A DNA stretch of 64,000 bases from Clonostachys chloroleuca (Eukaryota > Ascomycota > Sordariomycetes > Hypocreales > Bionectriaceae), in contig JBANAY010000004.1 of NCBI GenBank assembly GCA_037952775.1, positions 5,270,001 to 5,334,000 on the forward strand, written 5' to 3'. The position numbers and the translations under genes were made by a program. The first letter of the stretch is position 1, and each line of letters opens with the position of its first letter. The notes under the pieces were generated by a model. It was not told the origin of the DNA, did not search any database, and worked only from the letters and a program-made list of their open reading frames with translations. Below, in pieces: positions 1-10,379 of this stretch.

Positions 1-469
1 AATCTGTCTCCGACCAGAAGAAGAAGAGGCGAGGCGAGTTGCCGCGGCGGGCTCTGGAGAAGCACAGCAGTCGGGAGAACCTACCAACGCCAAAACTACC
101 GTCATTGGAGTGATGATGCTCGGATACGGGGGTGTTCATCCTGAGCTGGCCGTGCATAGGCGGACTGCGCTGGGCATTATGCTGGCGGAGCCCTACCAAG
201 GCCGGGGCTACGGTCGTGAGGCTGTCAACTGGATGATGGATTGGGGCTTTCGCTTTGCTGGGCTCCACAGCATCGTTCTTGGCGTATCCGCCTTTAATGA
301 TAAGGCGATTCGCCTGTATAAAAGCTTGGGGTTTGTTGAAGAAGGCCGTATGAGAGAGAGTCGGTATTTCAATCGCAAGTGGCACGATGAGCTGCTGTTC
401 GCAATCAAGGAGGACGAATGGGAGAAGATCAGGGGAAATTCAGGAGGGGAGTTTAATGTCCAAATGTAA
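1..469 (+). CDS. GNAT-family N-acetyltransferase, 3' part (5' end outside window)
   Basis: The reading frame is open from base 2 to the stop at 467-469, so this is the C-terminal ~155 residues of a gene that begins outside the window. The acetyl-CoA binding signature of GNAT enzymes is visible (IMLAEPYQGRGYGREAV, matching Q/R-x-x-G-x-G/A). It is followed by the usual helix and the motif-B region 'KAIRLYKSLGFVEEG' with a late 'RYFNRKWHDELLFAI' strand. This C-terminal pattern is seen in RimJ/RimL-like and spermidine/amino-group acetyltransferases. The family transfers an acetyl group from acetyl-CoA to an amine; the substrate cannot be told from this fragment. The Glu/Arg/Ala-rich stretch before the motif may be a linker. 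No intron is needed in the visible part. Confidence 0.85.
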   Translation, partial: ICLRPEEEEARRVAAAGSGEAQQSGEPTNAKTTVIGVMMLGYGGVHPELAVHRRTALGIMLAEPYQGRGYGREAVNWMMDWGFRFAGLHSIVLGVSAFNDKAIRLYKSLGFVEEGRMRESRYFNRKWHDELLFAIKEDEWEKIRGNSGGEFNVQM

Positions 470-2228
470 ACCGTTGCGGGTTGAGCACTGTTAAATCGCA
501 GGGTCGCCTTTACTTGATTCACATCTATCTATTTGCTGTATTCATAATCTGTGTCTCGAAATTGGACTGAGAGTTCCAAAAGCTAACCGTACTGTATAAC
601 TCTCTCACCACTTGTACGTGCTAAGAAGGCTTAGTACAGCTTATGTCCATTCTTGTATCGTCGGTCCTTTTTTACAACAGCCTAGGGAATTGGAGTATAC
701 CAGAAATACTTTCACTATGGAAACATAGGGTTTTCCATATATTAGACTTTATGAGATGCCCAAAAAGTGTGGAACAGCGTTTACAAAGCTTTTAAATGAA
801 CCCTAGCCGTACACCAGTGCCAGCAAGATGTGAGAGGAGATCCCACTGTGTTCAAACACCTATACTATTTCGCTACTTCAATTCGGTCGCTTGAATTCAC
901 TTGGTAATATTTGATCACGAGGCTAAATTAAGACAAATAGTATAGGAATCTTTGGCTTTTCGAAATCAAATAGAGGGCTGTATGAATGATTTCGTGAAAT
1001 TGGACATGTAGTGATCGATACCCCTTTCAACAATATAACCAGCAAAAGTTTGAAAAACAGCAGAATATGGTTCATTCCTACCTTTATCACTTTATTTCCT
1101 GATTTCTCTTAAAACCACATTTCATCTCCATGGGTATCTTGGTGTAATTAGTTGGCAAAATGTACATGATTTCACAACATAAATCGAATACTTTGAAGTT
1201 TACATTCGTAATATTTATCTACCTTTGTATTTTGTATAGCAATCAATTTATAATGAAGTATGCTCCCTTAGCAAGATAGTGCTAAAACGTTATCACTTAC
1301 ACCAGGCCCCATTCCTAAGGGCCTTAATACACAATCGGCATAAACGCTTCGATAAGACGGCCGATTCCCATTATCAAAGGATTTAGATCCTGTTAAGTTC
1401 GAAAATAAGGGAATAGTTTGATTTGTGCGGGGGCAAGAGTCAATCACCCAACTTCAGGCCAACTCAATGTGTCATTCGACGACCGGCCTGTGCCGTATGT
1501 CTTTGCGAAGACCCTTCAATATCTTTGATCAGTTGGCAATATTGTAGTTTACAGCGATACTATGCTAGAAGAAACGGAGGGGAGAGCACCCCTATCGGAG
1601 CAAAAAAAATATATACAGTGTTGCCTGATGCATATCTGTTGCCTTGGATAATAATGGTAAGATCGTTTCACCCGAGCGGCAATGTCAACTTGCTTTCTTC
1701 CACATATACATCTAAACGTAAAGACTTTAATCACCGAAGGAGGTGTTTCTTTTTGTGTCGTCTGAGGGAGGAAAATAAATGAGAACTCCTGAGTATCGGG
1801 AGGGTTACACGTGTATATTCCCTTGGACTGACTGCATGGGTTGTATAGGAGTATAGGGTAGGTAATATGATGGTGGGGACGCGAGTTCATTGATGATTTT
1901 GCTCTTGATCATCGGTTATATTTCAATTGAACCCAAGTGTCACTATCTGGAGGCTAGGATCTTAGCATTGCGAGGCATGCATTCTCAGCTGGTCATTATT
2001 TGGATAGATCAAAGTGAATGTCGAGCGAAGGCAATTGAAGGGCCGAATTGACGGCGCGCCAAGGTGCGAAGGGTTCTGGAATCAAGAAGGCATCACATTG
2101 GAAATGCATACGGGTGATTTAATGGCTGACCATTGAAAGTCCAATCATCATGGTATGTAGGAATATGAGGCGAGAGTGCCAGGCCGATGCAATGGTTCAT
2201 ACAAGCCTCATACCCACGAGGCTTCAGT
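470..2228. other. Gene-free AT-rich interval
   Basis: About 1.75 kb with no convincing gene. Short open frames occur on both strands around 1423-1890, but they have no recognisable domain and overlap each other. The sequence is AT-rich between about 520 and 1420. It includes the 3' flanks of the two convergent genes on either side. I see no RNA gene or repeat. Confidence 0.6.
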
Positions 2229-2848
2229 TTATTGAAGTTTGGCTGCGCGATCCTTTGCAATGTCGCACATTGCCTATTCCTTGTTAGTAAGACGTGTACA
2301 CATATGATATCGACAAGAAACAGGAGGGAAATTGAGAGGTTTAGGGCTACCTGGAGTGCCGCGTCAACCTCCAGAGCGAAGTCGGCTCTCGCGATTCTGG
2401 TTCTCATGTTCTCCATGATCTCTGGTCTGCCGCGCCCGTTGACAAAGACCACAAATATTAAGCCGGGAAATTTCTTTTCGTACTCGCGATTGAGTCGGGC
2501 TAGTTCTGCGGCCTCGACGGGGTCTGCTGTTTTCTGGAGGTTGGCTTGCTCGGCGGCCGCGTGTGCCGAAGTGATCTTCTTCTCGCCGAGTCGTGGATGA
2601 GATCCCAGGATGGACAGGAGCTTTGGGTCGGGTGACGAGTCTGAGGAGCTTTTCGATAGCTCGAAGAAGCGCGCATGGCAGGCATCGATGAATTCTGGCC
2701 AGGTAGAGTACTGCGCCGTCTGGATTATTGGGAGCAGTGTCTCGTGGATCGCAGGACTGGGTTCGAAGAGCGCATCGAGTGCTTCAATCTGAAGGGTCTT
2801 CTCTTGAATACGGAAGTCAGACACGGGAGGTAACGATTTGGGGGCCAT
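2229..2848 (-). CDS. OHCU decarboxylase (2-oxo-4-hydroxy-4-carboxy-5-ureidoimidazoline decarboxylase)
   Basis: Two exons on the minus strand, 2351-2848 and 2229-2273, separated by a 77-bp GT..AG intron (2274-2350). They encode 180 residues, the usual size of the family. The enzyme converts OHCU to S-allantoin in the last step of urate oxidation. Family signatures are visible: 'WPEFIDACHARFFELS', 'LGSHPRLGEKK' (the conserved HPRLG-type loop), 'LNREYEKKFPGLIFVVFVNGR' and 'ENMRTRIARADFALEVDAALQ'. Splicing replaces a hydrophobic read-through tail with 'AMCDIAKDRAAKLQ', the expected family ending, which supports the intron. I chose the ATG at 2848 because the 32 upstream in-frame residues are Ser-rich and outside the domain; an upstream ATG exists at 2944. 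No PTS1-like C-terminus is seen. Confidence 0.9.
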
Positions 2849-3226
2849 GATGCCAGAAGAGACGATGCTGGAGAGCGAATTGAGTTGTGACTCTTGAGGA
2901 AGCAGGGCAGACTTACAGGAGGAGTATGGTGCTGATAAGGTCATGTAGTTCAGTGGGAAGCTTCCACCCCACTGTGGGTTAGGCGTGGGTTGACGAGGGA
3001 GCCGGTGATAGGCGCTCCCAAGCTCTTATCACCTCGTGACTGGATATAGGGTAGGCGCGTTCTTCGCGATAACGTGCCTGGATGGTCTGTGCACACCGAA
3101 ATCTCAGGTTTATGCCGATGAGCTTGACAAAGTCCAAGATCTCGCGACAACAGAGAGCTGCCTACGGTGTTGTTGAAATTGTAGAACCACCAACCCAGCG
3201 CCACAACCTCCTACACTTGTGTCGCC

Positions 3227-4826
3227 ATGCTTTGCGGAAGTGAGTTAATCCGCAATATTTTCTGTTAGGTGTACTGCTAACATTCAATTTGTGTAGTTTC
3301 GGGAGAGGCTCCCCAAGAGCCCGTCGTCTCTAAAAAATCTGGCGTTGTGTACGAGAAGCGCTTGATCGAACAATACATCAACGAACACGGCACTGAACCT
3401 AGCTCTGGAGAAGCCCTTGCCGCAGACGACCTTCTTCCTATCCAGTCTTCGCGCATTGTGCGACCGCGACCACCCACGTTGACTTCGATCCCAGCCCTGC
3501 TTGCTACCTTCCAGAACGAATGGGATGCCCTTGCGTTAGAGACCTATAATCTCAAGGAGCAACTCGCACGGACGCGGGAGGAGCTTTCGACTGCCTTATA
3601 TCAGCATGATGCAGCTGTACGCGTTATTGCGCGGTTGTCCAGGGAGCGGGATGAGGCTCGGGAAGCGCTTGGAAAGTTGACCGTCAGTGATGGCGCCAAT
3701 GGAGACGCTATGGCCATTGATAGCACAGAGGGCTTGCCGGAGGATCTGGCCACATCTGTTGACGAGACGCACGCGACGTACGTTTGATTGCTGCCTGGAA
3801 ACTCAGGACATTGATACTGACCACTGAACTTGTAGTCTGTCCAAGGGTCGTAAGCGAAGACCGATCCCAGAAGGCTGGGTCACCCCAGACGAAATCACAA
3901 CACTCGAGCAGGGTACCACCACGAGCCTACCAGTACCTGATGCACGATACCTCGACGTCTCGGGATCACAGGCGGCCGCGAGTGGTCTACAGGGTGGATC
4001 TGCTACCTTCTCTATCGATGACGAAAAGGTCGACGCCGAGTTTGCGGTCAACGAACCGGTCACCAACACCGCTTGGGCAGGTTCAAAGATTGTCTTCGGT
4101 ACTGCACAAGGATCTGTCAAGGTGTTCGATAGCGGCAGCGAGGTTGCTCAGGCTACGGAGCATGCTGGACCTGTGGCCGCCGTCAGCGTTCATCCTAGTG
4201 GCGCAATCCTCGCCTCCGTTGGCAGTGACAAGTCTATTGTTTTCTACGAGCTCGAGACTTTGAAGCGAGTTAGCCGAGCGTTCACTAATTCCGGTAAGTT
4301 GCGATCCCAAGTCTGGCGGCAACGTCGATGCTAACTCATCCCAGCTCTTACTGCTTGCGCGTTTCACCCAGATGGTCACCTCCTGGCTGCGGGAACAGCC
4401 ACTGGCACTGTGAGACTGTATATGACGAAGACTCTAGAGCAAGCTGCCGAATTCGAGCTTGAGTCTGGTGTCCCAGTCCAAGCTTTGACCTTCTCTGAGA
4501 ACGGCTTCTGGCTTGCAGCCGCAGCTAAGCGCCAATCAACCGTGAAGATCTTCGACCTTCGTAAGGAGGGTGCAGCAGCAACGGCCAAGGTCCTGGAGAC
4601 CGGTGGTGATGTGGAGAGCTTGTCATGGGACTACACCGGACAGTTCCTTGCCACTGGAGGGCCATCTGGCGTTACCGTACAACAATATCTTAAGGCCAGC
4701 AAGGCCTGGAGCGAGCCCTTCCGAAGCTCAGTCCCTGCAATTGGGGTTCGATGGGGAGAACAGGGGCGCAAGCTGGTCGTTCTCACCAACGACAATGCTC
4801 TTACTGTGTTTGGCGTTAAGGCATAA
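3227..4826 (+). CDS. prp19: Pre-mRNA-processing factor 19 (U-box ubiquitin ligase, WD40)
   Basis: Four exons, 3227-3239, 3297-3777, 3836-4293 and 4345-4826, give 477 residues. Prp19 is the scaffold and E3 ubiquitin ligase of the spliceosomal NineTeen complex and also acts in DNA repair in the nucleus. The N-terminus 'MLCGISGEAPQEPVVSKKSG' is the start of the Prp19 U-box. It is split by an intron after only 13 coding bases, with a TGCTAAC branch site. A coiled coil follows ('ETYNLKEQLARTREELSTAL'), then a linker containing 'LSKGRKRRPIPEGW', then C-terminal WD40 repeats ('VAAVSVHPSGAILASVGSDK', 'FHPDGHLLAAGTATGTVRLY', 'LSWDYTGQFLATGG'). Frame closure across all three introns and the length match the family. 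The gene is divergent from the OHCU decarboxylase with about 380 bp between start codons, so the two share a promoter region. Confidence 0.96.
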
Positions 4827-5689
4827 GTAGTGAACAGGGCGAAGAATTTCTGGTTGTTTTCATTTATATGGGGAGGTTTATTTCCGGGTTTTGGAACCAA
4901 TCGTTGTACTGTTATTTGCATTCTCTGTGTTACGTCAACCATCCATTGGTCAAATATAATAGATGACCTCGGTCGTGCCGGGTGGCGACAAAAAAGGGAC
5001 AACTATTGCTACGTATCCAAGTTGCCTAAACGGCTCATGTGCTCTCGCGTGAATACGGCCAGGGCTAATTCACCAGCCGTCACGCATGATGGAAGCGTGG
5101 CAACGGATGACAAACTTGAAATTGCGGAAGGCTCCAGTCCCGTCCGAGTCGAATCTGCCACCAACAGACTGGGTCTAATCGCTCGTAGGCGCTGCCAGTA
5201 CGCGCTGAGCGTTAAGGCGGCACAGGCGACCCTAGCACAAACAACGCGTCTGCCCACATGCTTTTGATAGTGCATCCAAGTTCCAAGGTCCCTCCCTAGC
5301 AGACTCGGCGTACATTCCGCGCCTGGCCCAGTCGCCTCTCGACTTTACCTCATCCAACTTCAACTTCACCACCCCACTCTCGGGTCAAATCGAGTTTCAA
5401 CCTGGAGACCAAATGTGTGCAGGTTTCTGGCTACATTCCTTTGTCATAATACCTTGATTTTGCACACCTGCATGCTCGACAGTCGCTTACCGCCGTGTCC
5501 CATGGTCCCTACCGCTTTGTTTATTTATGTTTGGTTATGTTGAGCCAGCGGGAACCCACACACTTCGACGAACCGGATTCGCTCCCTCGAAACGAACTGG
5601 CTACCGTTTAATTCTCGATCCGGTTTGCCCAAGCCGTACAATTTGCTTGGAGGAGACGGCAGGCCCCAGAGGCGTGCTAGGAGCCAGCA
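4827..5689. other. Intergenic region, prp19 3' flank and promoter of the RING-like gene
   Basis: About 860 bp. Open frames at 4830-5267 and 5527-5883 carry no recognisable domain, and the second overlaps the next gene out of frame. Pyrimidine-rich sequence around 5280-5400 would suit a promoter or 5' leader. No RNA gene is seen. Confidence 0.5.
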
Positions 5690-7043
5690 ATGGACCCCTC
5701 TTCCGAGACGGATTATGGCTGGGACAGCGGCGAGGAGGTCATAGAGGTTGCCTTTCCGCCAGAATCTCTCCAATCCCGCGCTACCAACAACAACAGGGCT
5801 CCAGCCGTTCCCAGCCTACAGCACCAGCGCTCTCACTCGTCCTCCAACGCCCGGCCGCCCCTCAGCAGCAACTCACATTTTGACGCCGGCGACAGCATGT
5901 TCTCAGGACTGGCTCAGATGCTGCAAACCAGAGTGCAGCGTGAGCCACAACCCCGACGACCTCCTCGGAATCAACCTCGCCAGCGAAATAATAATCCGCA
6001 ACATCACCACCACCACCACCACCATCATCATCACCACCACCACCCACGATCCTCGTCCCTCCTCTCTCGAGACTCCCCAAACCCACAACAAATCCAGACC
6101 AACCCACCCCCTCCTCCAGCCGTCATCGATCTGACCAACGAACCCGAGTCCCCCATCGACGTCCAACAACTCCCTCTGCTACCACTACACGGCGACGGTC
6201 CCACCGTCGCTCGAAGTAGATCGGGTCGAAATCCTAGAAGGACCAACTCTCTACGAACCTCGCCGCCCACCCTCGCAAGAAGCGACGGCACTCTTTCGCG
6301 CACCGGGGAGATGCCTGACATAATAGATTTGACCGGGGACTCGCCCGAAATTGAGCGAACTTCGCGAGCACATGCACCACCACGGCGGCCACCGCAGCTA
6401 CCGCTGGCCCGGCTGGAACGCTCATTCCCGGATGCTCTGGTCGGCGTGACGTTTAGGCAAACAGCCAACGGCTTGATGCTACCCCTCCCGGCACTACGGT
6501 CCTCGCTCACCAGCCTTGTCAGCGCCTTCGCACCTAGGCGGCACACGCCTCCAGTGCCTGCGGCCCAGCGGCCCAGCCCCAAGCCGCCCATGGAGCCAGA
6601 GCCGCCCACCAGAGCGGGCTTCACGCGGGCCACGTTCGCCGAGCCGGAGGAAGGAAACGACGAGGTGGTCGTCTGTCCCTGCTGTAACGAGGAGCTCGCA
6701 TACGACCCGACAGAAACGACAGTTGCCCCGTCCTCGTCCGCCGGTAAGGGGAAGCGGAAGAGGCCACCTGAGCACCACTTCTGGGCTCTCAAGAACTGCG
6801 GCCATGTAGGTTTTGATTTTTCGGCCATCTGCGCCTGCTTTTTTTTTACAGTTGACAGTGTGGAGCTAACATGAACTTTAACAGGTCTACTGTGCCGACT
6901 GTTTTGAAAACCGCAAGCCCACCAAGGCGTTGCCCAACGGTGCGGGATTCCCCATGAAGAGTGCAACCGATATCCGGTGTGCGGTCGACGATTGCGAGAC
7001 CAAGGTGATTCCGAAGGGCGAGTGGGTGGGCATCTACCTGTGA
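5690..7043 (+). CDS. RING-like zinc-finger protein with two SUMO-interacting motifs
   Basis: Two exons, 5690-6805 and 6885-7043, give 424 residues. The N-terminal three quarters are low-complexity (Pro, Arg, Ser, Gln), with a run of 14 histidines near residue 105. Two strong SUMO-interacting motifs are present, VIDLT at about residue 145 and IIDLT at about 211, each followed by acidic or Ser residues. At the C-terminus Cys/His ligands are spaced like a RING: CPCC near residue 328, then 'NCGHVYCADCF' across the splice junction, then 'CAVDDC'. SIMs plus a RING is the layout of SUMO-targeted ubiquitin ligases (Slx8/Rfp type), so the protein may ubiquitinate SUMO-modified nuclear proteins; this is inference. 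Similar fungal proteins are often named 'cell cycle control protein'. The 79-bp intron splits the finger between the His and Val codons, and unspliced read-through would destroy it. Confidence 0.8.
6003..6044 (+). repeat. CAC/CAT triplet repeat encoding 14 histidines
   Basis: An imperfect (CAC/CAT)n tract of 14 codons inside the RING-like gene. CAT interruptions lie at the start and in the middle. It is in frame and encodes a polyhistidine stretch in a disordered region, so its length is likely to vary between strains. Confidence 0.9.
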
Positions 7044-7622
7044 GGCTGGACATGCCCGCCGTTTCGTACGTCACCTCTTATGACCAAAGCGTGAGGACGG
7101 CGTTAAGAGGTGCTTCTTTTTTTGTTTGGTTTTTGCTTTTGAAGGAAGGTTGGGAAATGCATCAGTCGCTTCTAAGCGTACGGGAGGGTTACCATTGCTT
7201 TTACATGTGGATTGCATGGCGCTTTGGGGGGGTTGGCTCCATTTGCTTTTATATTCTTCTGAGGGTATTCGATGATAAGGGCAGCGATAGATTTTACAGG
7301 GCTCCAGGCCAATCTTGCAAGTCTCTTTCTACACACCGCATTGATCAGCCCGTGGATACCATCATGAATGGAGGGAGCCGGTGTGACAAAATCCCAGGAG
7401 AAAACGTGCTTGTGAGGTTTAAGATCCAGAAACGCTGGGTGCTCAGGTTTGTATCATCCAACCAACCTATCCAAAGTATATCGTCTCCAACACTCGCCCT
7501 CTATGTCTACGCCCTCTAAGTCTAGAGCCAACTAATCGGAACAAGGACAAAAAATTCCAAACATCATCTTTCCCGGAAGAAACCTAACAACGCCACGCTA
7601 ATTGTCAATAGCCAATAATTCA
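7044..7622. other. Convergent 3' flanks
   Basis: About 580 bp between two genes that converge here. T-rich segments near 7115-7140 fit 3' untranslated sequence. A 180-codon open frame (6977-7519) begins inside the upstream gene in another frame and has no recognisable domain, so I do not call it. Confidence 0.5.
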
Positions 7623-9887
7623 TCAGATAACCAAATCCAACCCAATGTCGTCCATCCAAGCGCCACCATACTCCGTCTCCTGTGAGGCTGGCAAGCCGGA
7701 GCCCAAGAGGTCATCAGTCACCGGTTCCGGCGGTATATTCTCCTTGTTTGTATCATTCCTCTTGATATCCACTGCTGATTTTGTGCTCGAGTGCTCGTTC
7801 TTGGCGCTCTGGTATCCCTTTGTAGGGTTAGAGGGACTTGGTCTCGGTACCTCATCGGTCATAGTCTTCGCTATCCTCGTAACATTCTGCACCGGCGGGT
7901 TATGTTTCACTTGATAATTCATAGCAAAGCTGGGTATTTTTGGTCTCTTGTGTTGATGCCTCGGCGGCTGGCTTATTGCTCGTCTTTGATCTTGAAGAAA
8001 ACCAGCCTCGACTCGTCGCTGGTCATTCCTGCGGATACCCTCGAGAGCGGCCGTGCGCCGACTGAGATGTAGTGCGAGATGTAACGACTCGTTGGAACCA
8101 GAGGAGCTGAAGAATCGCTTTTGTGGTCGAACAGGCGGGCCAGCGCTCTGTGGAGCAGCCATTGTCGGCCGCGCATTCGGTCTGCTCGCGGGTGAAGGGG
8201 GCTGACGTGGAGTTGGTGGGTGTTGTTCTACCTGCTCGGTAGCTTCAACCGCAGAAATGTCTTCTTCGATATCATCCTCGTCCAGTTCTAGTGCTAGTTG
8301 CGTAGAAGAGGGTAAGTAGTCGTCGAGGTTGAGAAGGATAGCTTGCGTGCTGGGAGGAGGTCGTTGACGTGGAGCTAAGGGTGAGCTTGGTGCGTTGCGG
8401 TGGCCTGTACTGCCAATGTTATGGTTGTGTTTCGGGGGAGACTCGTGTTGCGGCGGCTCGGCTATCGGCTGGCAAGGTTGAGATACTCTAACCTCGCCGG
8501 GCAACTCCAGTTGCAAGAGTAATTCATCGTCTAACTCGCTCCCAAAAAAGCTGGAAACTTTTCTCTCTAGTCCGCGCCGCTGACTTCTCTGTGGTAGCGG
8601 CGAAACCTGGTCTTCAGAAATCGCTTCCGGTTTTGTTGTATCATCGTGAAGATTTGGGAGGGGCAGCGCTGCTTCTTCCAACGGGGGTTCGTGCGATTCT
8701 ATTACGCCATCTCCAATCATTTCGTAGTCGTAATCATCATCCATATCGTGAAATAGCTGTGTGATTGCCCCAAGAGTGGCCAAATTGACCGAGGTACCCT
8801 CAGGGATAATATTGGGGAGGTTATCGGGCAAGTTGTCCGGTGTCCTTATTTCGAGGGTTGGAATTGCTGCATTTTGTGGACATGGGGCTGCGGTTTTCTG
8901 CCCATCTAATATGGGTTTGGGTTCAAAGGATTCCGTTAATTCAAGTAAGGATTCATCGTCGATCATATCTGAGGATCCTAGGATGAAGCTCCCCTCGCTT
9001 GCTGCAGACCTCAAAGCTTCCCCCTCCCCTGGGGCCACAGGCGGAGATTCAGGATGGCCAATGCTAATACTTGGCCCAGGGGCTATTGTTTGTGGTGGAA
9101 TTTCCGGAATCGGCTCTCTCACATGAGAATCTGCGGTCTGCGAATGTTCTTCTCCCCCATGTACCTTAGGCAGAGGTTCAGGTTGGCCGTGTTCGCTCAG
9201 CATTGGGGCATCCAGATCATCCGGCTCGTCGACATGAAGATTTGTAAGTTGCATAGGTTCTTCACATGCTTGTAGTGCGGGTAGTTCCTCCGGGAGTGCG
9301 GCGCCTGCGTTTGGCATGGGGGATGTGGCGTCTGGAGAATGTGCTTGCTCTGGTTCCTCGATATGAACATCCGCACCATCCTCACCCCTCTCATCCGTAG
9401 CTGGCTCCTTTTTAACCCCCACCTCCTCATCGTCAGATTTCCTCGCATCCTCATCTGGCTCGGCCGACTCCTCTCTGACAGCAGCCATCGGCGCGGGCGC
9501 AACTGTTGTCCCCCGCCCATCACGCTTCAGTCCGCTCCCATTCCCCCACATGAACCTTGACAATGTCTCCTGACTCGGCCTCGGAGCCACAAGGGGCAGC
9601 CCTTTCTTCCGCTTCGCCTCCTTGTCCGCCAGTTCCTTCTGCTTCTTGCGCTCCCTGGCCGCCCGGGCCCGCACCGCCGTCTTCTCCTTCTCGAACTCCT
9701 TCCGGATGCGTTCCTGTTCCGCGAGCTCGAGGCGTCTCTGCTCCGCGCGCGACAGCTTCGGCTGGCGGGTTGCTGCTTTATGGGCCTTCTTGACCTGCTT
9801 CGAGGTCATGGGGCGGATGGGGCCATTGTTTACGTCTGAACGGGCGAGGCCAGGGAGGACTTTGAATGTCCCCTGGATGGGAGGCAT
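7623..9887 (-). CDS. Large disordered basic/acidic protein with a KEN box, function unknown
   Basis: An uninterrupted minus-strand frame. I start it at the ATG at 9887 (754 residues), where conserved-looking sequence begins ('MPPIQGTFKVLPGLARSD'). The frame stays open upstream to an ATG at 10094, so a longer form is possible. Residues ~35-110 are highly charged and predicted helical ('LSRAEQRRLELAEQERIRKE' and onward), like a basic coiled coil or nucleic-acid-binding segment. The middle is acidic and Pro/Glu-rich. Short conserved-looking blocks lie toward the C-terminus: 'SSFFGSELDDELLLQLELPG', 'STQAILLNLDDYLPSSTQLA' and 'KRFFSSSGSNESLHLALHLS'. A classical KEN box (TNKENIPP) lies near the end, a degron read by the APC/C in many cell-cycle proteins. 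I do not recognise the family. Nuclear and cell-cycle-regulated is a guess from the KEN box and the basic region. Confidence 0.75.
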   Translation of the reverse strand: MPPIQGTFKVLPGLARSDVNNGPIRPMTSKQVKKAHKAATRQPKLSRAEQRRLELAEQERIRKEFEKEKTAVRARAARERKKQKELADKEAKRKKGLPLVAPRPSQETLSRFMWGNGSGLKRDGRGTTVAPAPMAAVREESAEPDEDARKSDDEEVGVKKEPATDERGEDGADVHIEEPEQAHSPDATSPMPNAGAALPEELPALQACEEPMQLTNLHVDEPDDLDAPMLSEHGQPEPLPKVHGGEEHSQTADSHVREPIPEIPPQTIAPGPSISIGHPESPPVAPGEGEALRSAASEGSFILGSSDMIDDESLLELTESFEPKPILDGQKTAAPCPQNAAIPTLEIRTPDNLPDNLPNIIPEGTSVNLATLGAITQLFHDMDDDYDYEMIGDGVIESHEPPLEEAALPLPNLHDDTTKPEAISEDQVSPLPQRSQRRGLERKVSSFFGSELDDELLLQLELPGEVRVSQPCQPIAEPPQHESPPKHNHNIGSTGHRNAPSSPLAPRQRPPPSTQAILLNLDDYLPSSTQLALELDEDDIEEDISAVEATEQVEQHPPTPRQPPSPASRPNARPTMAAPQSAGPPVRPQKRFFSSSGSNESLHLALHLSRRTAALEGIRRNDQRRVEAGFLQDQRRAISQPPRHQHKRPKIPSFAMNYQVKHNPPVQNVTRIAKTMTDEVPRPSPSNPTKGYQSAKNEHSSTKSAVDIKRNDTNKENIPPEPVTDDLLGSGLPASQETEYGGAWMDDIGLDLVI

Positions 9888-10379
9888 GGTGGCGGGAGGG
9901 AGAAATTCGTCAGCTGCGGACGGGTTACCGCCCTCGTTGAAGCTCTCCTGGCCGAGGGAGTTCGGCAACCATGGGTTCTCGGGAGGGTTGGGGAGCCGAA
10001 CGTCGAGCAAGTTGATTGTGGTGGTGATTAACGCGTGTTGGGTGATGGTGGGGTGGCAGATAAGGTAACCAACGCGCCCCTGGTGCGAGGTCACGTGAGT
10101 CCCATCGCTGCCTTCAAGTTATCTTGTTGGAACTACTGGCTTCAACTGCTCGGTCTTTCCCCATTACATAGGGGAAATGGCAAGAGAATGAAACTGCATG
10201 AAAGATGCAGTATGCGAGAATGTTTTCTCTTCTGCTTCTAGCTCTTCAGCTACAGGCGAGGTTTCCAGACACAAACCGATTCAAGACAAGAAGGGAGACT
10301 GCCTACCAACCAGACAGCTGACCTCAAAATTCACCAGCACGAAGGTGATTAGCAAGCCCGGACAGTGTGAGTGACTCTG
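9888..10379. other. Upstream region of the KEN-box gene
   Basis: About 490 bp between two minus-strand genes. It contains a CACGTG E-box palindrome near 10092, a possible bHLH/bZIP-type site. The open frame continuing to 10094 may be coding if the longer start is used. Nothing else is seen. Confidence 0.4.

Noticed and set aside
6031..7074. Minus-strand open frame of 347 codons
   Set aside because: It is antisense to the RING-like gene, has Gly/Arg/Ser composition forced by the other strand, and no domain.
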